From assembly GCA_032358165.1 (NCBI GenBank), contig JAALGY010000002.1:186001-250000 (forward strand): DNA of 64,000 nt, in the 5' to 3' direction. This DNA is from Diplosphaera chodatii. Its lineage: Eukaryota > Chlorophyta > Trebouxiophyceae > Prasiolales > Stichococcaceae. Of this stretch, positions 12,126-24,441 are shown in pieces; positions within the stretch are counted from its first letter, which is position 1; every line of letters starts with the position of its first letter. Position numbers and translations under genes: made by a program. The notes below the pieces were generated by a model that saw only the letters and a list, made by a program, of their open reading frames with translations, searched no databases and was not told the DNA's origin.

Positions 12126-13884
12126 TCGACTATTGTGAGTTCTTGCCAAACTACACCAGAAGCGGCACATTCCCCAGACGGTGTGCGTGTTTTTCACCTT
12201 GCTATACCTGTTCGGCACTCACCACCCAGACTCTCAGTTGCCTGGTGCGCTGCGGCTGACCATGAGGGAAGTGACGAACCGTGATCCTGAGTTATTTCAC
12301 GGGCTATCCTACTCAGCATCGAAGCTGAACCGTGCATGCACGCATGAGCAAACTTCGGAGAACAGCACCATGCTGCAGCAGGTTTCATATGGCGTGGTAT
12401 CCTTGTGCACGGCTGCACTGACGATATAACATTTTGCCAAAGTAATGCGCAGGCGTTTTCCAAAGTATACGCGTCCTGTGGGCCTCCTCTTTTATCTCAA
12501 GCCGCACGAACAGAACCTCCGAGGCAGTGCATGACGCGAAAGTGCGAGCTCTGTTGGCCATCAACATGCATGGCATTCACATTCATCGCAGATGGGGTTG
12601 TAGCTTTGCGACTGACTCTGGTGTAGTACCTGCTTCCTTTGAAAAGCTGCTCAAAGTTAGCATTCTGCACTGCAGATCCGTACTGGCCCAAAACAAACGC
12701 ATGCGCACGGTGCAGGTAGGCAGTTGGCATGCGCAGCAGCTTCTCAACCTTGCATGGGTTTGGGTTCTGATAGTGTGGTACACTGCGTGCTGTCTTTGAC
12801 GTTGCTCAATGCATCTTCGGTCAGCGACCTCGGTGTGATGATGAGCTGACGCTGCGAGGAACTCAAGCTTCATGGTCTAACATGTCAAGCCGGACATCCC
12901 AACGGAAGAGACTTTGAAGTCACATCTGCAGCATCCGCTATGTCACCTCAATGACAGTACTGTGACACTAGTGACAGCCGCGCCCGAGACCATCCATATC
13001 GACTTCGCGGGACGGCCCTGCGTGTGCAAAGGTCATTGTAGCACACACGACATGCGCGAGCCTGATAAAAGGACGGGCCTCGGGCATGTCCGATTGTTCA
13101 ACTCAGGGGCGTTGCTGCGCTTGCCTAGTTGAAGATCATGGTGTGCAGAGATTCAGGAAGCAGACCTTTCAACGATCTGTCAGCATGTTTTAACAGACTA
13201 CGGACAGACCTCAACGTGGATGACCGTGTGCACAGTAGTGGAACCATAGAAACATTCTTCAGAGCCCCACTGTTCAGACAGAGGTATCAACACTTCAAGC
13301 CAATGCATTGCGCAGAAGCACAGTGCACGCCTCAAGCGCAACGTCCATTGCACCAGAGGTTGAACCTAGTGTTACGCAGCCGTATGACAGACAGAGCGCG
13401 TCATGATGATGGCCTCACATACGCCAGATGTCATTAGTAACGGCGTCATGATGACATTTGTCGTATCGTGCAATGATGCTTTGTATGCAAGGTCGGTAAG
13501 GTGCACAAGACAACGGTCATTTCATGAGCACGCGAACTTGGCACTGAGCCTCTCCATGCAGACCGATGCTTTGACAGCAGATGCGCAGCTCGCTGGCAGC
13601 TCTGGCACGTGTGCGCACCCTGCAGCGCTGGCTTGCTTGAGGACAGCACGCCCTGCAGACGCCGCTTGCAGCATGCATGCAGGTGCGCTATTTGATTATT
13701 CGACCTGTCGTATCTTGCGTTTCGCCTGCAGTAGGTCCGACTTTTCAACTATTTGACTGCATGGTGGTCGTCCCCTGCTGTGTGTGAAGTCCAGCCAGCA
13801 GATATTTGACAGCAGCAGTGAACCGCTCTCTTGTTTGTTCTGCAAGGAAACGCAAAGCCAGGTTCTTGCGAGTCTGCACTTACC
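12126..13884. other. Mostly non-coding, one possible exon
   Basis: No recognised product. Around 12720-12500 the minus strand has a protein-like frame (LGQYGSAVQNANFEQLFKGS) that could be an exon of the Cys-rich gene to its left. 12.8-13.8 kb shows no supported exon and probably contains the 5' region of the GT2 gene. Confidence 0.3.
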
Positions 13885-16800
13885 ATGGCCGTGGATGCTG
13901 CGCCGATCAGTCCTGGCGGCGGTGGCTGCGGCAGCCGCGCCAGGGTCGACCGGCTGCAGGACCCTCCAGCCGCAAACGGAATCAAAGCAGCCTCTCGATG
14001 CGATGCCCAGCTCAAGCAGGAGTCACCCCAGTCGAGTGCGCCACGCGCCCCCAACATCGGGGCTGGCGTCCTACAGCCGGCAATCCAGCGGCTGCTTGAC
14101 GAAAGCACAGTCAGCTCCTGTGAAGTTGGCGCCTCAAGTCAGGGCGCCGTTTGGGGCAGCAGCGGATGCAGGTTCAGTCTCAAGACCTTCACCTGGGGCG
14201 ATGGGACTGTACAGCAGGTGCGCCCTTGGCGAAGTCTGCAAATGTGCCATGCCATTGCCTGGTCATGTAACTGCCATCAGCCAGGGGAACAGGCCGCGAC
14301 GGCTTCTGCTCGTGCAATTGGGGGCTGAGCGGAGGTCGTCCATGCATGCATCAGGACTGCCGCTGTGTGCGCTCATGTCCTGTGTTGCTTGGCGTGCAGC
14401 ACCCATCTGCAGATGTTGAGTCGCCTGGAGTCCCCAAGCTGCCGTGGCAAGGTGTGTACCCATAGGCGTGCATGTTGTATGTAGGCATGTTCAACTGCGT
14501 GCCATGCAAACACATTCAATTAGCGCTGCAATCAGACGTGCCTGTTCAACAGGTGGCGGCCATGTTTCTAGCCGTGATGCAGAGATGCTGAGACATGTAT
14601 AAGCGTGACTGTGCAGACTGTGCAATTCTGCCCCATATGAATACCGCAGAGCCCATTTACTGTCAGACTGGCTGGCTGTCCAGGTCGCCCATGGTATGCC
14701 AACTGTCGGCCTCTGGCGGTGCCGGTGGTGCTGGCCTATGTCGCAATATGCATTGCCTATGTCGTGATCCGCGCCCGGGACAGCATCCGCGCCATATCTG
14801 CACCTGGCTACGGATGGACTGTGCTCGCGATGGAAGTTGCTGGCATGGTGTCGCTGCTGCAGGCTGCCATCAATCATTTATACAAGGTGCGGTAACTTGA
14901 GCGGCAGGTTTCCTGCGTTTGCTGCAGCAGAACCATGCCTGATGATGGCTTTCGTGCTTGACACATATTGAAGCGTCAAGCTTTTCACTGGTCCAGCACC
15001 CCATGGCAAGCATATATTGCACCTGCAGGATCTGCATCAGTTGGTGTGCATGTCTAGTAAGGCTGGGGGTGGCAGCAGTGGCTTGCCTCGGCATTGAGCT
15101 GTGTGCGGGGCTGACAAGCTGGGTGGCTTGCCGCTGGTAGGTGGACTGGACGACGCAGCCGCTCATGCCAAGCGCGCACCCAAGGTACCGCGTGCGCGTG
15201 CTGGTGCCCTGCTACAAGGAGGACGTGGAGGTGCTACGACACACACTCTTGCGCGCCATCAAGGCGCTGCATGTTGGCGCCAGTGCCATCGCTGAGGTGG
15301 GTCTGCTGGCAACACCGTGGGCACCCGCATACATTTGCTTGGCAGGCTGCAGTACGCGGTCATGAGACTGCCAGACACCGAATGCAGTCATGGTCGCTGA
15401 AATGGCAGTGTTGTGGACTGTGCTTCAGCAGCAGCATTGCGCTGGCCACCAGCTAGTGCAACCTTTAATACTTTACCAGCGCATACATGTGTCTGCTTTT
15501 GCGGCATGTTGAACAGATGTCAAGGCATAGCTGTGTTGTGGGCGTTGCATACTTGGCAATGCTGCAGTGGCTAGGTATTTCCCAAGACAGTGTATGCTGA
15601 TCCTACCTGTATTTCTCATGTGCACTTTCCTGCAAGGGTATGTGCTCCTCCATGCAACATAACAGCTGGGAATAAAGATTGCAATGCCCGTGAGCTCCAG
15701 GTCTGCGAGGTGGCAAGCCTGTTCAGCAGCCAATTGCGGCAATAAGGCACATTCAAGATGTGATGCAGGGCCACGTCTACCTCTGTGATGATGCGCCAGC
15801 GACCGCTGCACCTGCTTCAGGTAAAACAACGTATCGCGCTGAGCGCGCCGCAATGATGGGCATCGGCTCTGACACAGAGCCGTCCGCCATGAGGGACGCT
15901 GCCCGGGGCGACCCTTCTTCGCTGCTGTTTCGCCGGGTGCGCCGCACAATCGAGTAATGTCAAGCTTATCTGCCGTGCACATGTAGTCGCACCATTTGCC
16001 AGGGCGATAGTGCACCGCATTCCGCTGCATGGTCGCATGGCTTCACAAGCTGCAACGCTCACGCAGTGCAAAGGCTGCAGAGAGCATTTGCAGTATTCTC
16101 TAGAGTGTAGGACACGATCTGGGACAACATGCATCGTGACCTGAGCTAATGCCAGCCCTGCCTGCCTGCAGATCACGATGCACTACCAGCCCCGGCACAA
16201 GGAAGAGGGTCCTGTACATGAGGGCCTCGTCAACAACAAGGCGCAGAACATCAACCACTGCGTCAGAAGCATCGCCAAAGGTAAGTCTTGTCGCATCGGC
16301 CACTGGCAGCTGCCACACAGCTTGCCATTCAGACACTGCGCTTGCCTTCATTTGCACTGCGGGTGGCTGCTAGCTAAAATTTTGGGATGTCCAATATTTG
16401 GAGTACCTATAGAGCAAAACATGTTGTTCCTGGGTGGAATACCGCGGCTTTGTATTGCAGACTGGCACACGAGGACTGGCAGTGCCTTCAACGAGGACGG
16501 CTGCGAAATATTCGCCGTCCTGGATGCAGACCAGGCAATTGTGGACAAAGTTGCAGACGCGGAGACGCTCAGCGATGGTTGGTCTCCTGCGATACCAGCA
16601 GTGATCGAGATCGCAACATCGCAGCAGATGCCAGCTATCAAGCTGCCTGCACAGCTGTTTTGAAGTGAATGAAGTTCCTGGGTTCACAGCGCGGGTTTTG
16701 TTCCGGCTTGTCTGCGCAGCTATTGCAGTGTACCGCTGGCCGAACGATGCTACACTCCTGGGCTTGCAGCTGTAAAGCTAATTGGTCCTGTGTGTATGCA

Positions 16801-19800
16801 GCGGTGGAGCCGGCACTCTGGCCGCGCAGCAGCCTCGCCTTCTTCAAGGACCTGCTGCCGTGGTTCATTCCGGACAAGCGAGTAGCCATCGTGCAGACGC
16901 CTCAGGTATGCAACACTACAAAGCCTGTGCGGCAGCGAATACACTTTTTCACATGCCAGTTATATGGAGCAATACGACCAGTGGACGGAGCATTTGCATC
17001 AAGTTGTTGAGCGCTTGCGCCTGGCGTTTCATGCCAGTGTTGCGGCAACCTGACTGCGCTGAGTGTGCATGCCACTGGCTGCACGGTTGATAGGTTGCCA
17101 CTGTGTGCCAGCTGCTACTACTTCAAGTCTGGCTTTTGGCTGCACGAGCATGCCTGCAGGTCCTGCACACATATGCTGCAAGCCCAAGTGTGGCCTGCCA
17201 TAACTGAGGAGCTCTGCGGCTGCTGTTCTTGCAGGTGTTTCGTGGTTGCTTGCTGGGCAGCGACATCTTGAACCACCGCAACATCGACTTCTGGACCCAC
17301 CAACAGCCGGCGTACAACCTGCGCAATTTCATATCCTGCGCTGGCACAAACTTCCTCATCCGTGCATCCGCCTTCATGGAGGCTGGTACGCTTTTCCTCA
17401 AGCTAGACACTGACCACATCTTACACCATGCGCTCTGCAAGGCCGCCTGCACTTTCAGCTTGCTGCATTGCGACCCAGCGCTTGTTGGCCTCAGGCAAGA
17501 TTTGTATTGTCAAGGCCGTGCAATGTATGTAGCGTAGACAATTGCCTGAATGCTGAGGCTAGTTTTGATGTCGCTCTGTGTTCCGCTGTCCTGGTGGGTG
17601 CCACAGCAGGCGTTGATCTCAACAGCGTCCGTCAGCGTATTAGAGGCCCAATTGCCTTGCTAGGGGTCTACTGACCCCGTGGAATCCTGACTGCAGGGAG
17701 CTTCCCAGAGCATACACTCACTGAGGACTTCGCACTGGGACAGGAGCTGATGAGGCGAGGGCACCGCGGGGTCTATGTGGAGAAGGCCTATGTGCTGGGC
17801 GAGGCGCCTGACGTGCTGCGGGTGGCGATGGGGCAGCGCTCCCGCTGGTGCAAGGTGTGCTGCAGCAAGCTGCCTAGTGTTGGCATCAAAATGTGATGTT
17901 GACGATATATCAGGCCCGGCTGCAGTCAGCCGATGAACCCTGGCCGGATGGTGTGACCACTGAGCTGATGCTGACTGTATTCATACATTGCAATTGAGGC
18001 ATCGACCTTGCCGAACGACATCAGATTACTGAGCCATTTACCTGCCAATGATCTGGCAACCCCATGACACGGTAGTGTTCCTGCGGCTGCTGCAGGGGGC
18101 TTTTCAGATGCTGGTCAGCATGCGTGGGATGCGCTCGCTGTTCGGCCTCAGGAGTCCACGCCTCATCTGGATGTGGGCACCCGCTCACCTGGCTATGATG
18201 CTCAGTGCCCAATTTTCGTGCGCCAGCGCACGCCCTACCAGCGCGCCGGTGCCTCACCACATGGAAGTGTGCGGCCTGCTTCCAACCTGCGCTATGCAAG
18301 CTGGCACTGCTCCTGACCGCAGGTACACCTTCCCGTGCTACAACTACGTAGTGTCGGGGCTGTGCACGCCGCTGTTCATGGCTGTCCCAATCGTCTTCGT
18401 CTGGGCCGGCGCCTTCCCCGCTTTGTTGGCCAAGAAGGTCATCGGCATTGCGGCAGCATACTTCTGCATCACAATCATCATTCAGGTGAGTACCTCCCTT
18501 TTGTGCGACTGCTAGCATAACCTGAAGGGTCTGCATTCCACGAGACCATACGCTCACTAGGTCCTGCCCCAACACATCAACACACATTTAACCGTGACCC
18601 GTTCATAAGCTTGGACTCCTGCTGCAGTACTTCCCGCGGCTTGACCGCCCATCCCTCTTCCGTGATATTCTGGCACACTGGAACGCAGGTAAGATCACAT
18701 GAGCCAGCGCAGTTTGCGTGTTTGGGGTTTTAGGCCCATACGGCCAGGTTGACGCCTATGACAGTTGCCACAATGGCAGCAGATGTTGCGGGAGACAGGC
18801 TTGCAAGGCATTGCACTCACTCAGCTGCAACGCCTCTTTATCACCGCCACATCGACCCCTCACATGCTGCCATGCAGATGTAGCAACCAAGAACTTCTGG
18901 TTCATGTACCTGAAGGCCGCCCTGCGGGGGCCGCTGCCCCACTGCAATGAAGGCGTGTCAAGGTGGAAATCAGGTGACATCACCACACCCGCACAGCACA
19001 AGTGGCCTCTGCACGAGCTGCGGGGCTGCACCACTCAATGACAGTGGCCTGCTGACCTGGCCCCGTGTGCACATCGTGAAATCCATGCTCACAAGGGCTG
19101 TCGCCTGTGTGTGATCTAGCACCAAGGTCACAGCCTCAGACATCGAGTGAGAGCAATATGGTGCAGGCTCTGACAAGAATAACGATGGCTGGCGCGATGT
19201 TCTGCCGCACGCTGCATTTCTGTTTGCATACGTCTTCACCATCGCCTGGGCCACCACACAGGTGAAACCTGGAGCCAGGGGTGTCTGAAGTTCTACCACA
19301 GCTGTCTCCTTATTCCGAAACCAGATGTCGCCTGCGCAGGGTGATTTCTCTTGTGGACCCCAACGCTTAAGATGCTGCTGCTGACTTCGAAGTCTTCTGC
19401 AAAGCGGGAGGTTGTGCCGAAAGTGTTTCTGCAACTTGAATGCAGGTGTGCGTGGGCGTGAGCTTCAGGGGCCCAATATCGCTGCTGTGGTGCCTGTACC
19501 AGGGAATCCCGCCCTTCCTGCTGCTTTTGCATCGCTGTATGCGGCTCCGGCACCAGGTGATCGGTTGCAGGTACATACATTCTGAGAAGACATGTAGGCA
19601 AGCATAATTCACCAGAAAGAACCGGGAATCTGGCTTGCGTGAAGTCTCATGCACGATTCCATCATTGTGACAACAATCCTGGAAGTTGACGGATCTCCAT
19701 TGTTTGCTCGAGATTGCTCGCCTTGCTGGGATCCCGCACAGCCCGGTCAGCGCCAGCAGTTGATAGTTCTCTAATGGAGTAAACGACTTCCTTTGCAGAC

Positions 19801-20319
19801 AGATGCTTAATTTGTCAAATGATGATCCAGCAGGCAGCAATCCACGAGGACGCGTCAAGCAAAGACATCAAACGGGCAAAGCAAGCGTGGAGGCGGCGGC
19901 ATGCCACCTTTGCCATGGTCAACATCACAGGTGCGCTCCCATCCATAGCAGCATGGGCTGTGATATTTAACTGTTGTTAGCAGCTCCCACCATTTGCATC
20001 CACAAATAATCTCGAAGTAGAGAAGACCAGACACAGTGCAGACAAACATGCCAGGTTGCGGCCACACACGGCAATGGTTCTTACGTCGGCATCTTCGTAC
20101 TTGCAAATGCTGAAACAGCCTTCCTTGCATTGCGCAGCTCTGCTGGCATCTGCAGCTCTGGCGCTTTCGATACTGAGCCTCGCGGTCAGCACTGCCAGCA
20201 AGGCAGATCTGGCAACCGTGTACAGCGGCTCGGACAGCACTGGGTACATGACGCCCGCGGAGCTGGTGGGCACGCTGCGCACCGGCAGCCCACCGCCACG
20301 CTTTGCGGACAAGCGCTGA
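13885..20319 (+). CDS. Family 2 glycosyltransferase, cellulose-synthase-like
   Basis: A processive membrane GT2 that would polymerise a beta-glucan or related polysaccharide from a nucleotide sugar at the plasma or Golgi membrane. Seventeen exons join in phase: 14413-14451, 14684-14886, 15141-15296, 15769-15936, 16172-16280, 16461-16577, 16802-16905, 17235-17385, 17697-17854, 18096-18172, 18323-18485, 18628-18688, 18878-18973, 19167-19261, 19446-19556, 19834-19930, 20138-20319, giving about 695 residues. Order: N-terminal membrane segment (LAVPVVLAYVAICIAYVVI); VLVPCYKED and YLCDDA (first Asp); VLDADQ (DxD); VAIVQTPQ; TEDFALG (third Asp); QRSRW (QxxRW); then several hydrophobic segments and a final helix (ALLASAALALSILSLAVS). 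All hallmark residues are present. A candidate first exon begins at ATG 13885 (Pro/Ser-rich), but its donor phase is unresolved. The exact polymer made is unknown. Confidence 0.9.
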
Positions 20320-21139
20320 CAATCTGCGCCCCAAGCTGGCGAATGTGTGCCAAATGATGCCTTGCGCATGCAATCAGCTCTCGGTGATGCTGCGCCGTAT
20401 GCTGCGAACGATGGCCCACCGCACGTATATCCCACCTCCAGCTGCCTCCTGGTTCAACCTGAATGTGCCCAAAAGTAGCAACTTCATCTTAGTGCGTTTC
20501 TTTTATCCATCAACTAAGAGGCACCTCCATTGGCAGGCAATCGTTTCTTGCTGTGCCATGATTGATCGAGTGATTGCACACACCAAAGTGACACGCAATT
20601 CGTCAGCGCTCATGCTTTGGTGTTGAATGAAGCATTTTAAGGTGTTGTTCTGAGTGACGATGCAGTGCTGATGAGTACAACTGGATTCTGACTGTAATGA
20701 TGCAGATGACCTGCGACTGAACGCAAGATCATTCTTGTCCCCATATTAGCGGAAAATTGCGTTTGCATTTGTGCCAGGGCTGTAACTGTTAGTTCGTCAG
20801 TTCTGGCGCAGTATGTCCTTCATTAATTGCGCACGGTCCTGCAGCTGCCAACGATGCGCATGCTTTCGTATGGGCATCATTGGCTGCTCATTGCTGCAAT
20901 GTTGCAGTTGGCAACACGATGCTTAGAAGCCTGCTGGGATGGGTTTGATGCCGGGACCCACTGTGGGACGGCCCCATGCCTGACAGTGTGTCAGTGGCCG
21001 ATACAAATGCGAGGAGTATTTGAGGTCTGTCTTCATCTGCCGTGGTGAACACTTCTGCACTTGCGATATGCTGAGAAGTCCCATCATTTTGCTAGTGTTG
21101 ATGTACCTGAATGGTGGTCTTACATCTCTGTGGTGATTT
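20320..21139. other. No gene supported
   Basis: 3' flank of the GT2 gene, ending where the left arm of the inverted duplication becomes recognisable. No splice-bounded coding frame seen on either strand. Confidence 0.45.
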
Positions 21140-21149
21140 CTGTGCAGGG

Positions 21150-22860
21150 TGGCCAGGGCATGCAGGTCGCTTATAGCTATCCCTGGCAACGCTGCAGATT
21201 TGCAGGTGCGGCATACATGACGTACACTCCCTATTTAGCCCATTTATATCGAGACACTGGGACACACTGCAGTGACTCGGGCTCGCCTGGTGCTGTGCAT
21301 ATGCAACTGCATCAGCCATCTGCCAGTGCAGCATGCCTGCATGGCTGTATGTATCATGGCCAACCTGCCGGAGAGATCAGCATCATTTCAGCATGTACCA
21401 TGCATCTGTTGCACGTGCAGTGTCATGACCTATCACAGCTTCATCATTGCGAGTTCCTGTGAAGCAGGCGCAACATGAGGAACGGCTGGCTCAACACTAG
21501 GCCCGGGAGGCATCCTGCAGAGGGATCTGCGGCTGCTGTCGGCCAGGCACGCCTCTGCAGTCTTACCTCATGGCTGCTTCTACAAGCAAGCCCAGAGTGC
21601 AAGTATAATAGTTGTTCGCAGCTCTGCATCAGTGTGTGGCAACACCTCGTGGCACCTGTTTAGGCCGTTTGCTGGTAGGCCTGTACTCCTCTGCTGTCTC
21701 ACATATAGTGGCAGCTGCCAACCCAAATGTCGAGGCAGGCAGGCAGGCGTCACGAAATCCAGGGTGCTGTACCAGGCTCGTATGATGGCTGTGGCTACCA
21801 ATGTCGTGACGCAGGGTCCTTGTTGCAGGCTGCCCAGTTTCCTGCAGAAGTTGTGCAGAGGCGCAACCAGCTGGCGGAGGCCCGAGCGCAGGCGCAGGCC
21901 GCTGCTGCCAAGGCGAACACCTTGCAGCGGCGGCTGCTGGACGCGGAGTGTGCGGCAGCGGCGGCGGCAGGCGAGCAGCGGCAGCGTGAAGAATCAGCAG
22001 CAGCGTAAACCGGAGAGAGAGCAGCTGGAAGCAGCGAAGGAGCTGACCCAGCGGGCGGCCGCTGAGCAGTGCTTTGCCGCCGCAACCGTGCAGCGGCGGG
22101 CCGAGGCAAATGCCAAAGCCGCGTGCGGAGTTGGAGCCCCTCAAGAACAAGATGCGCCTCTGTCAATAATCATCAAGTTGGTTGCAAGGTGTTTGACGTA
22201 GTTGCTATTACCGCCAGCATCTGCCAGCAGACCCATCACTCGAATGCACCCACCCAGCGGGCGTGTACTGCATTGGTTCTGTGTTGCTAGATAACCTTGC
22301 GGGCTGCGCGATCTGTATCGTTTGCAAGCATCAACACATGCCATGCGTGGCCATATGCTGCAAATTGTAGTCCAGTCTCCAGCACAAACAGGCATGGCGG
22401 TCAAGGCAGGACCCCTGTGAACACAAATATCAACTCTCCCAATACTTTCCAGGACACTTTTGGTGTTCGAACCTTTCACCTTGCGCAGCCTTCCTTGTTG
22501 AGACACTACAAATGCTTTGAACATGCTGGTGCTGGTGAGAGAAGCCGCCATCGCGCAGGCGCTGCAGAGTTCACGCCGCTGCTGGCGCCGAAGTGGTGCA
22601 CGGCGCATCACCACCAGAGCGTCAGCCAACCCCTGACACCAGGCTGCTGTTTACGCCATGTAGGTAAGTCCCAAGGAGGTGCGGGCAGCAAGTTATAGAA
22701 AGTTTCGCCAGCTGGGGCCGATGTATCATTTGGCCCAGTGCTTCTGCGTTTGGTTTGCGCGTGACATACACACACTTCTGGTACAGGTGTGCATGGTTTA
22801 GGGTCTGGCTGGCAGCGGTATTTGGAAGGCTGGAATTAGCCAGGAGAATCATCAGCAGCG
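21150..22860 (+). pseudogene. Decayed coiled-coil gene copy
   Basis: Broken relative of the minus-strand coiled-coil gene at 35.2-36.8 kb. The segment matching KQAQHEERLAQ (near 21465) meets an in-frame TAG right after it, and the continuation (ILQRDLRLLSA) is in another frame. The main helix starts in frame (QLAEARAQAQAAAAKANTLQ, about 21870) but stops near 22008, while the homologous second half (QLEAAKELTQRAAAEQC, about 22020) continues in a shifted frame. A further homologous stretch near 22665-22790 has a stop in the frame matching the intact copy. These defects match a pseudogene formed after the inverted duplication. Confidence 0.75.
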
Positions 22861-23678
22861 AGACAGGAGATATCTATCCAAACATGCCAACTCAACATAC
22901 ACACAGCTGTAAGTTCGTAGCATATTCGTACTGCTCAGAGAAGCCAACAAAGAACCCCGCTGCAATATCAGCACAACGTGCAGAGTCCGGATGCCGCCTG
23001 TGCACCCGCCGTCGAAGTTAAAAGTAGTGGCCAGGTGCAATGTTATGCACATTCACGAATTGGCCAGTCATGGTTCAGGTAGTTCTTCATTTTGCACCCA
23101 TTGCACATCAACATTGCCCAGCATCGTCCCCTTAGCAGTACTACCAGTTGTTTACTTCACTAGACGACGATGCCAACTGCTCGTTTCTTCAACGTATACA
23201 AGTAACCACCAGAATCACCCCATGAAGCTGCTCCCTGGCACCTCAAACTGGCACTCCCCCCCGTGCGCCTGCAGAAGTGGGCGCAGCAAGTTCGTGCTTG
23301 CAGTAATGTGCCAGGGGTCGAACTCTACACAGCCTACACAAGCCTGCGTTTTGTACTGTTGCAGCGCTGCAGTAAAACAAACGTGACCTGACGTGCAAGA
23401 AAGCGCGCTTATAATGATGTCTCAAGCCAGAAGTCCCCAGCGGGTGGTGCGTCATTGCACACATCTCGCAAACCCGCCCATGACCACAACTTAACACACG
23501 ATGACAGTGCCACAGAAGAGTGTGCTCTCACAAAACGTCTGCTGCATGCAGGCTGGGAACACTCTGATCTGATGTAAGTCCAACCCCGATCACCGAATCC
23601 CTCAATTGCACGACCATGTGCTGAAACCTCCTGCTGACTAAAGCGCTGCTATACCTACGCTGTCAACAAACCACGTGC
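22861..23678. other. Non-coding, left-arm sequence
   Basis: No supported gene. Contains left-arm sequence homologous to the right arm (clear near 23055-23090) and ends at the terminal-inverted-repeat element. Confidence 0.45.
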
Positions 23679-23705
23679 TTACCGTACCCATCAGCATCAA
23701 GTCCG
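23679..23705 (+). repeat. Left terminal inverted repeat
   Basis: 27 bp starting ttaccgtaccc and ending caagtccg, identical to the reverse complement of 24091-24117. Confidence 0.9.
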
Positions 23706-24090
23706 GATTAATAATTCTCAAGGGGGTGCGGAATGGCCCAATCCGCACCTAAAATAGGAATTTTGCCTGGTGCGGATTGGGAGTAAACAATTCGGAATCG
23801 GGTGCGGATTGGGTGCAGAAAATCAAATTCCGCTTGAAATCAGGTTTCAGGCTCAAATCCCGCTAGAAACTTTTCGTGCGGCGGTGCAGATAGCTCAAAC
23901 TGCATCATAGACACCCTCCTGAACGATATCATGCCTCAGCAGATACAGCAGGATCGCATTTAGTGCCACACAGCACAGCTGCGGAATGCATCTGTAGAAT
24001 TGTCATGTGGGTGCGGAAAAGCATAGAAAAACTAAAATTTGCTGCGGATTTGTGCGGAATAGCCCAAATCAATTGCAATTAAGGAGGTCG

Positions 24091-24117
24091 CGGACTTGAT
24101 GCTGATGGGTACGGTAA
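24091..24117 (-). repeat. Right terminal inverted repeat
   Basis: 27 bp, exact reverse complement of 23679-23705. Confidence 0.9.
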
Positions 24118-24441
24118 CAGCGCTGCTACTTTCAGGCTAGAGCTTGGCCGAGGCTGTGCACATCCTGCCACCGATGATCCCCCGCTCAGCATGCTATTCC
24201 AACTGTATTTGCTGGCAGTCGGCTTATGGTGTCATCTCGCTGCCAGCCTGCTGTGCTGAAGCCACGAGCAGCGTGCAGAGACAGCCGAGCCATTGGTCAA
24301 AGCATGCGATCTATCTTGCAGGGCCATCCTACCGAGCTGCATTTCCTGAGCCAGATTCTGAGGTTCTCAGGAACCGCTGTTAGGCCAGCGGCACCCTGGA
24401 GTTTTGAGTGGGCCACACGCGCACTGGTTCCCAGTTTTCAC

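Larger units (their letters stand above)
23679..24117. mobile_element. MITE-like element with 27-bp TIRs
   Basis: A 439-bp non-coding, AT-richer block bounded by perfect 27-bp terminal inverted repeats. Inside are several copies of a tgcggattggg-like motif in both orientations near the ends, so the inverted repetition extends imperfectly inward (for example ggtgcggaatggccc against gggctattccgcac). No open frame of note, hence non-autonomous. No immediate target-site duplication is visible. The counterpart region of the right arm lacks it, so insertion probably post-dates the duplication. It resembles a miniature inverted-repeat transposable element; superfamily not assignable from the ends. 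Confidence 0.8.
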
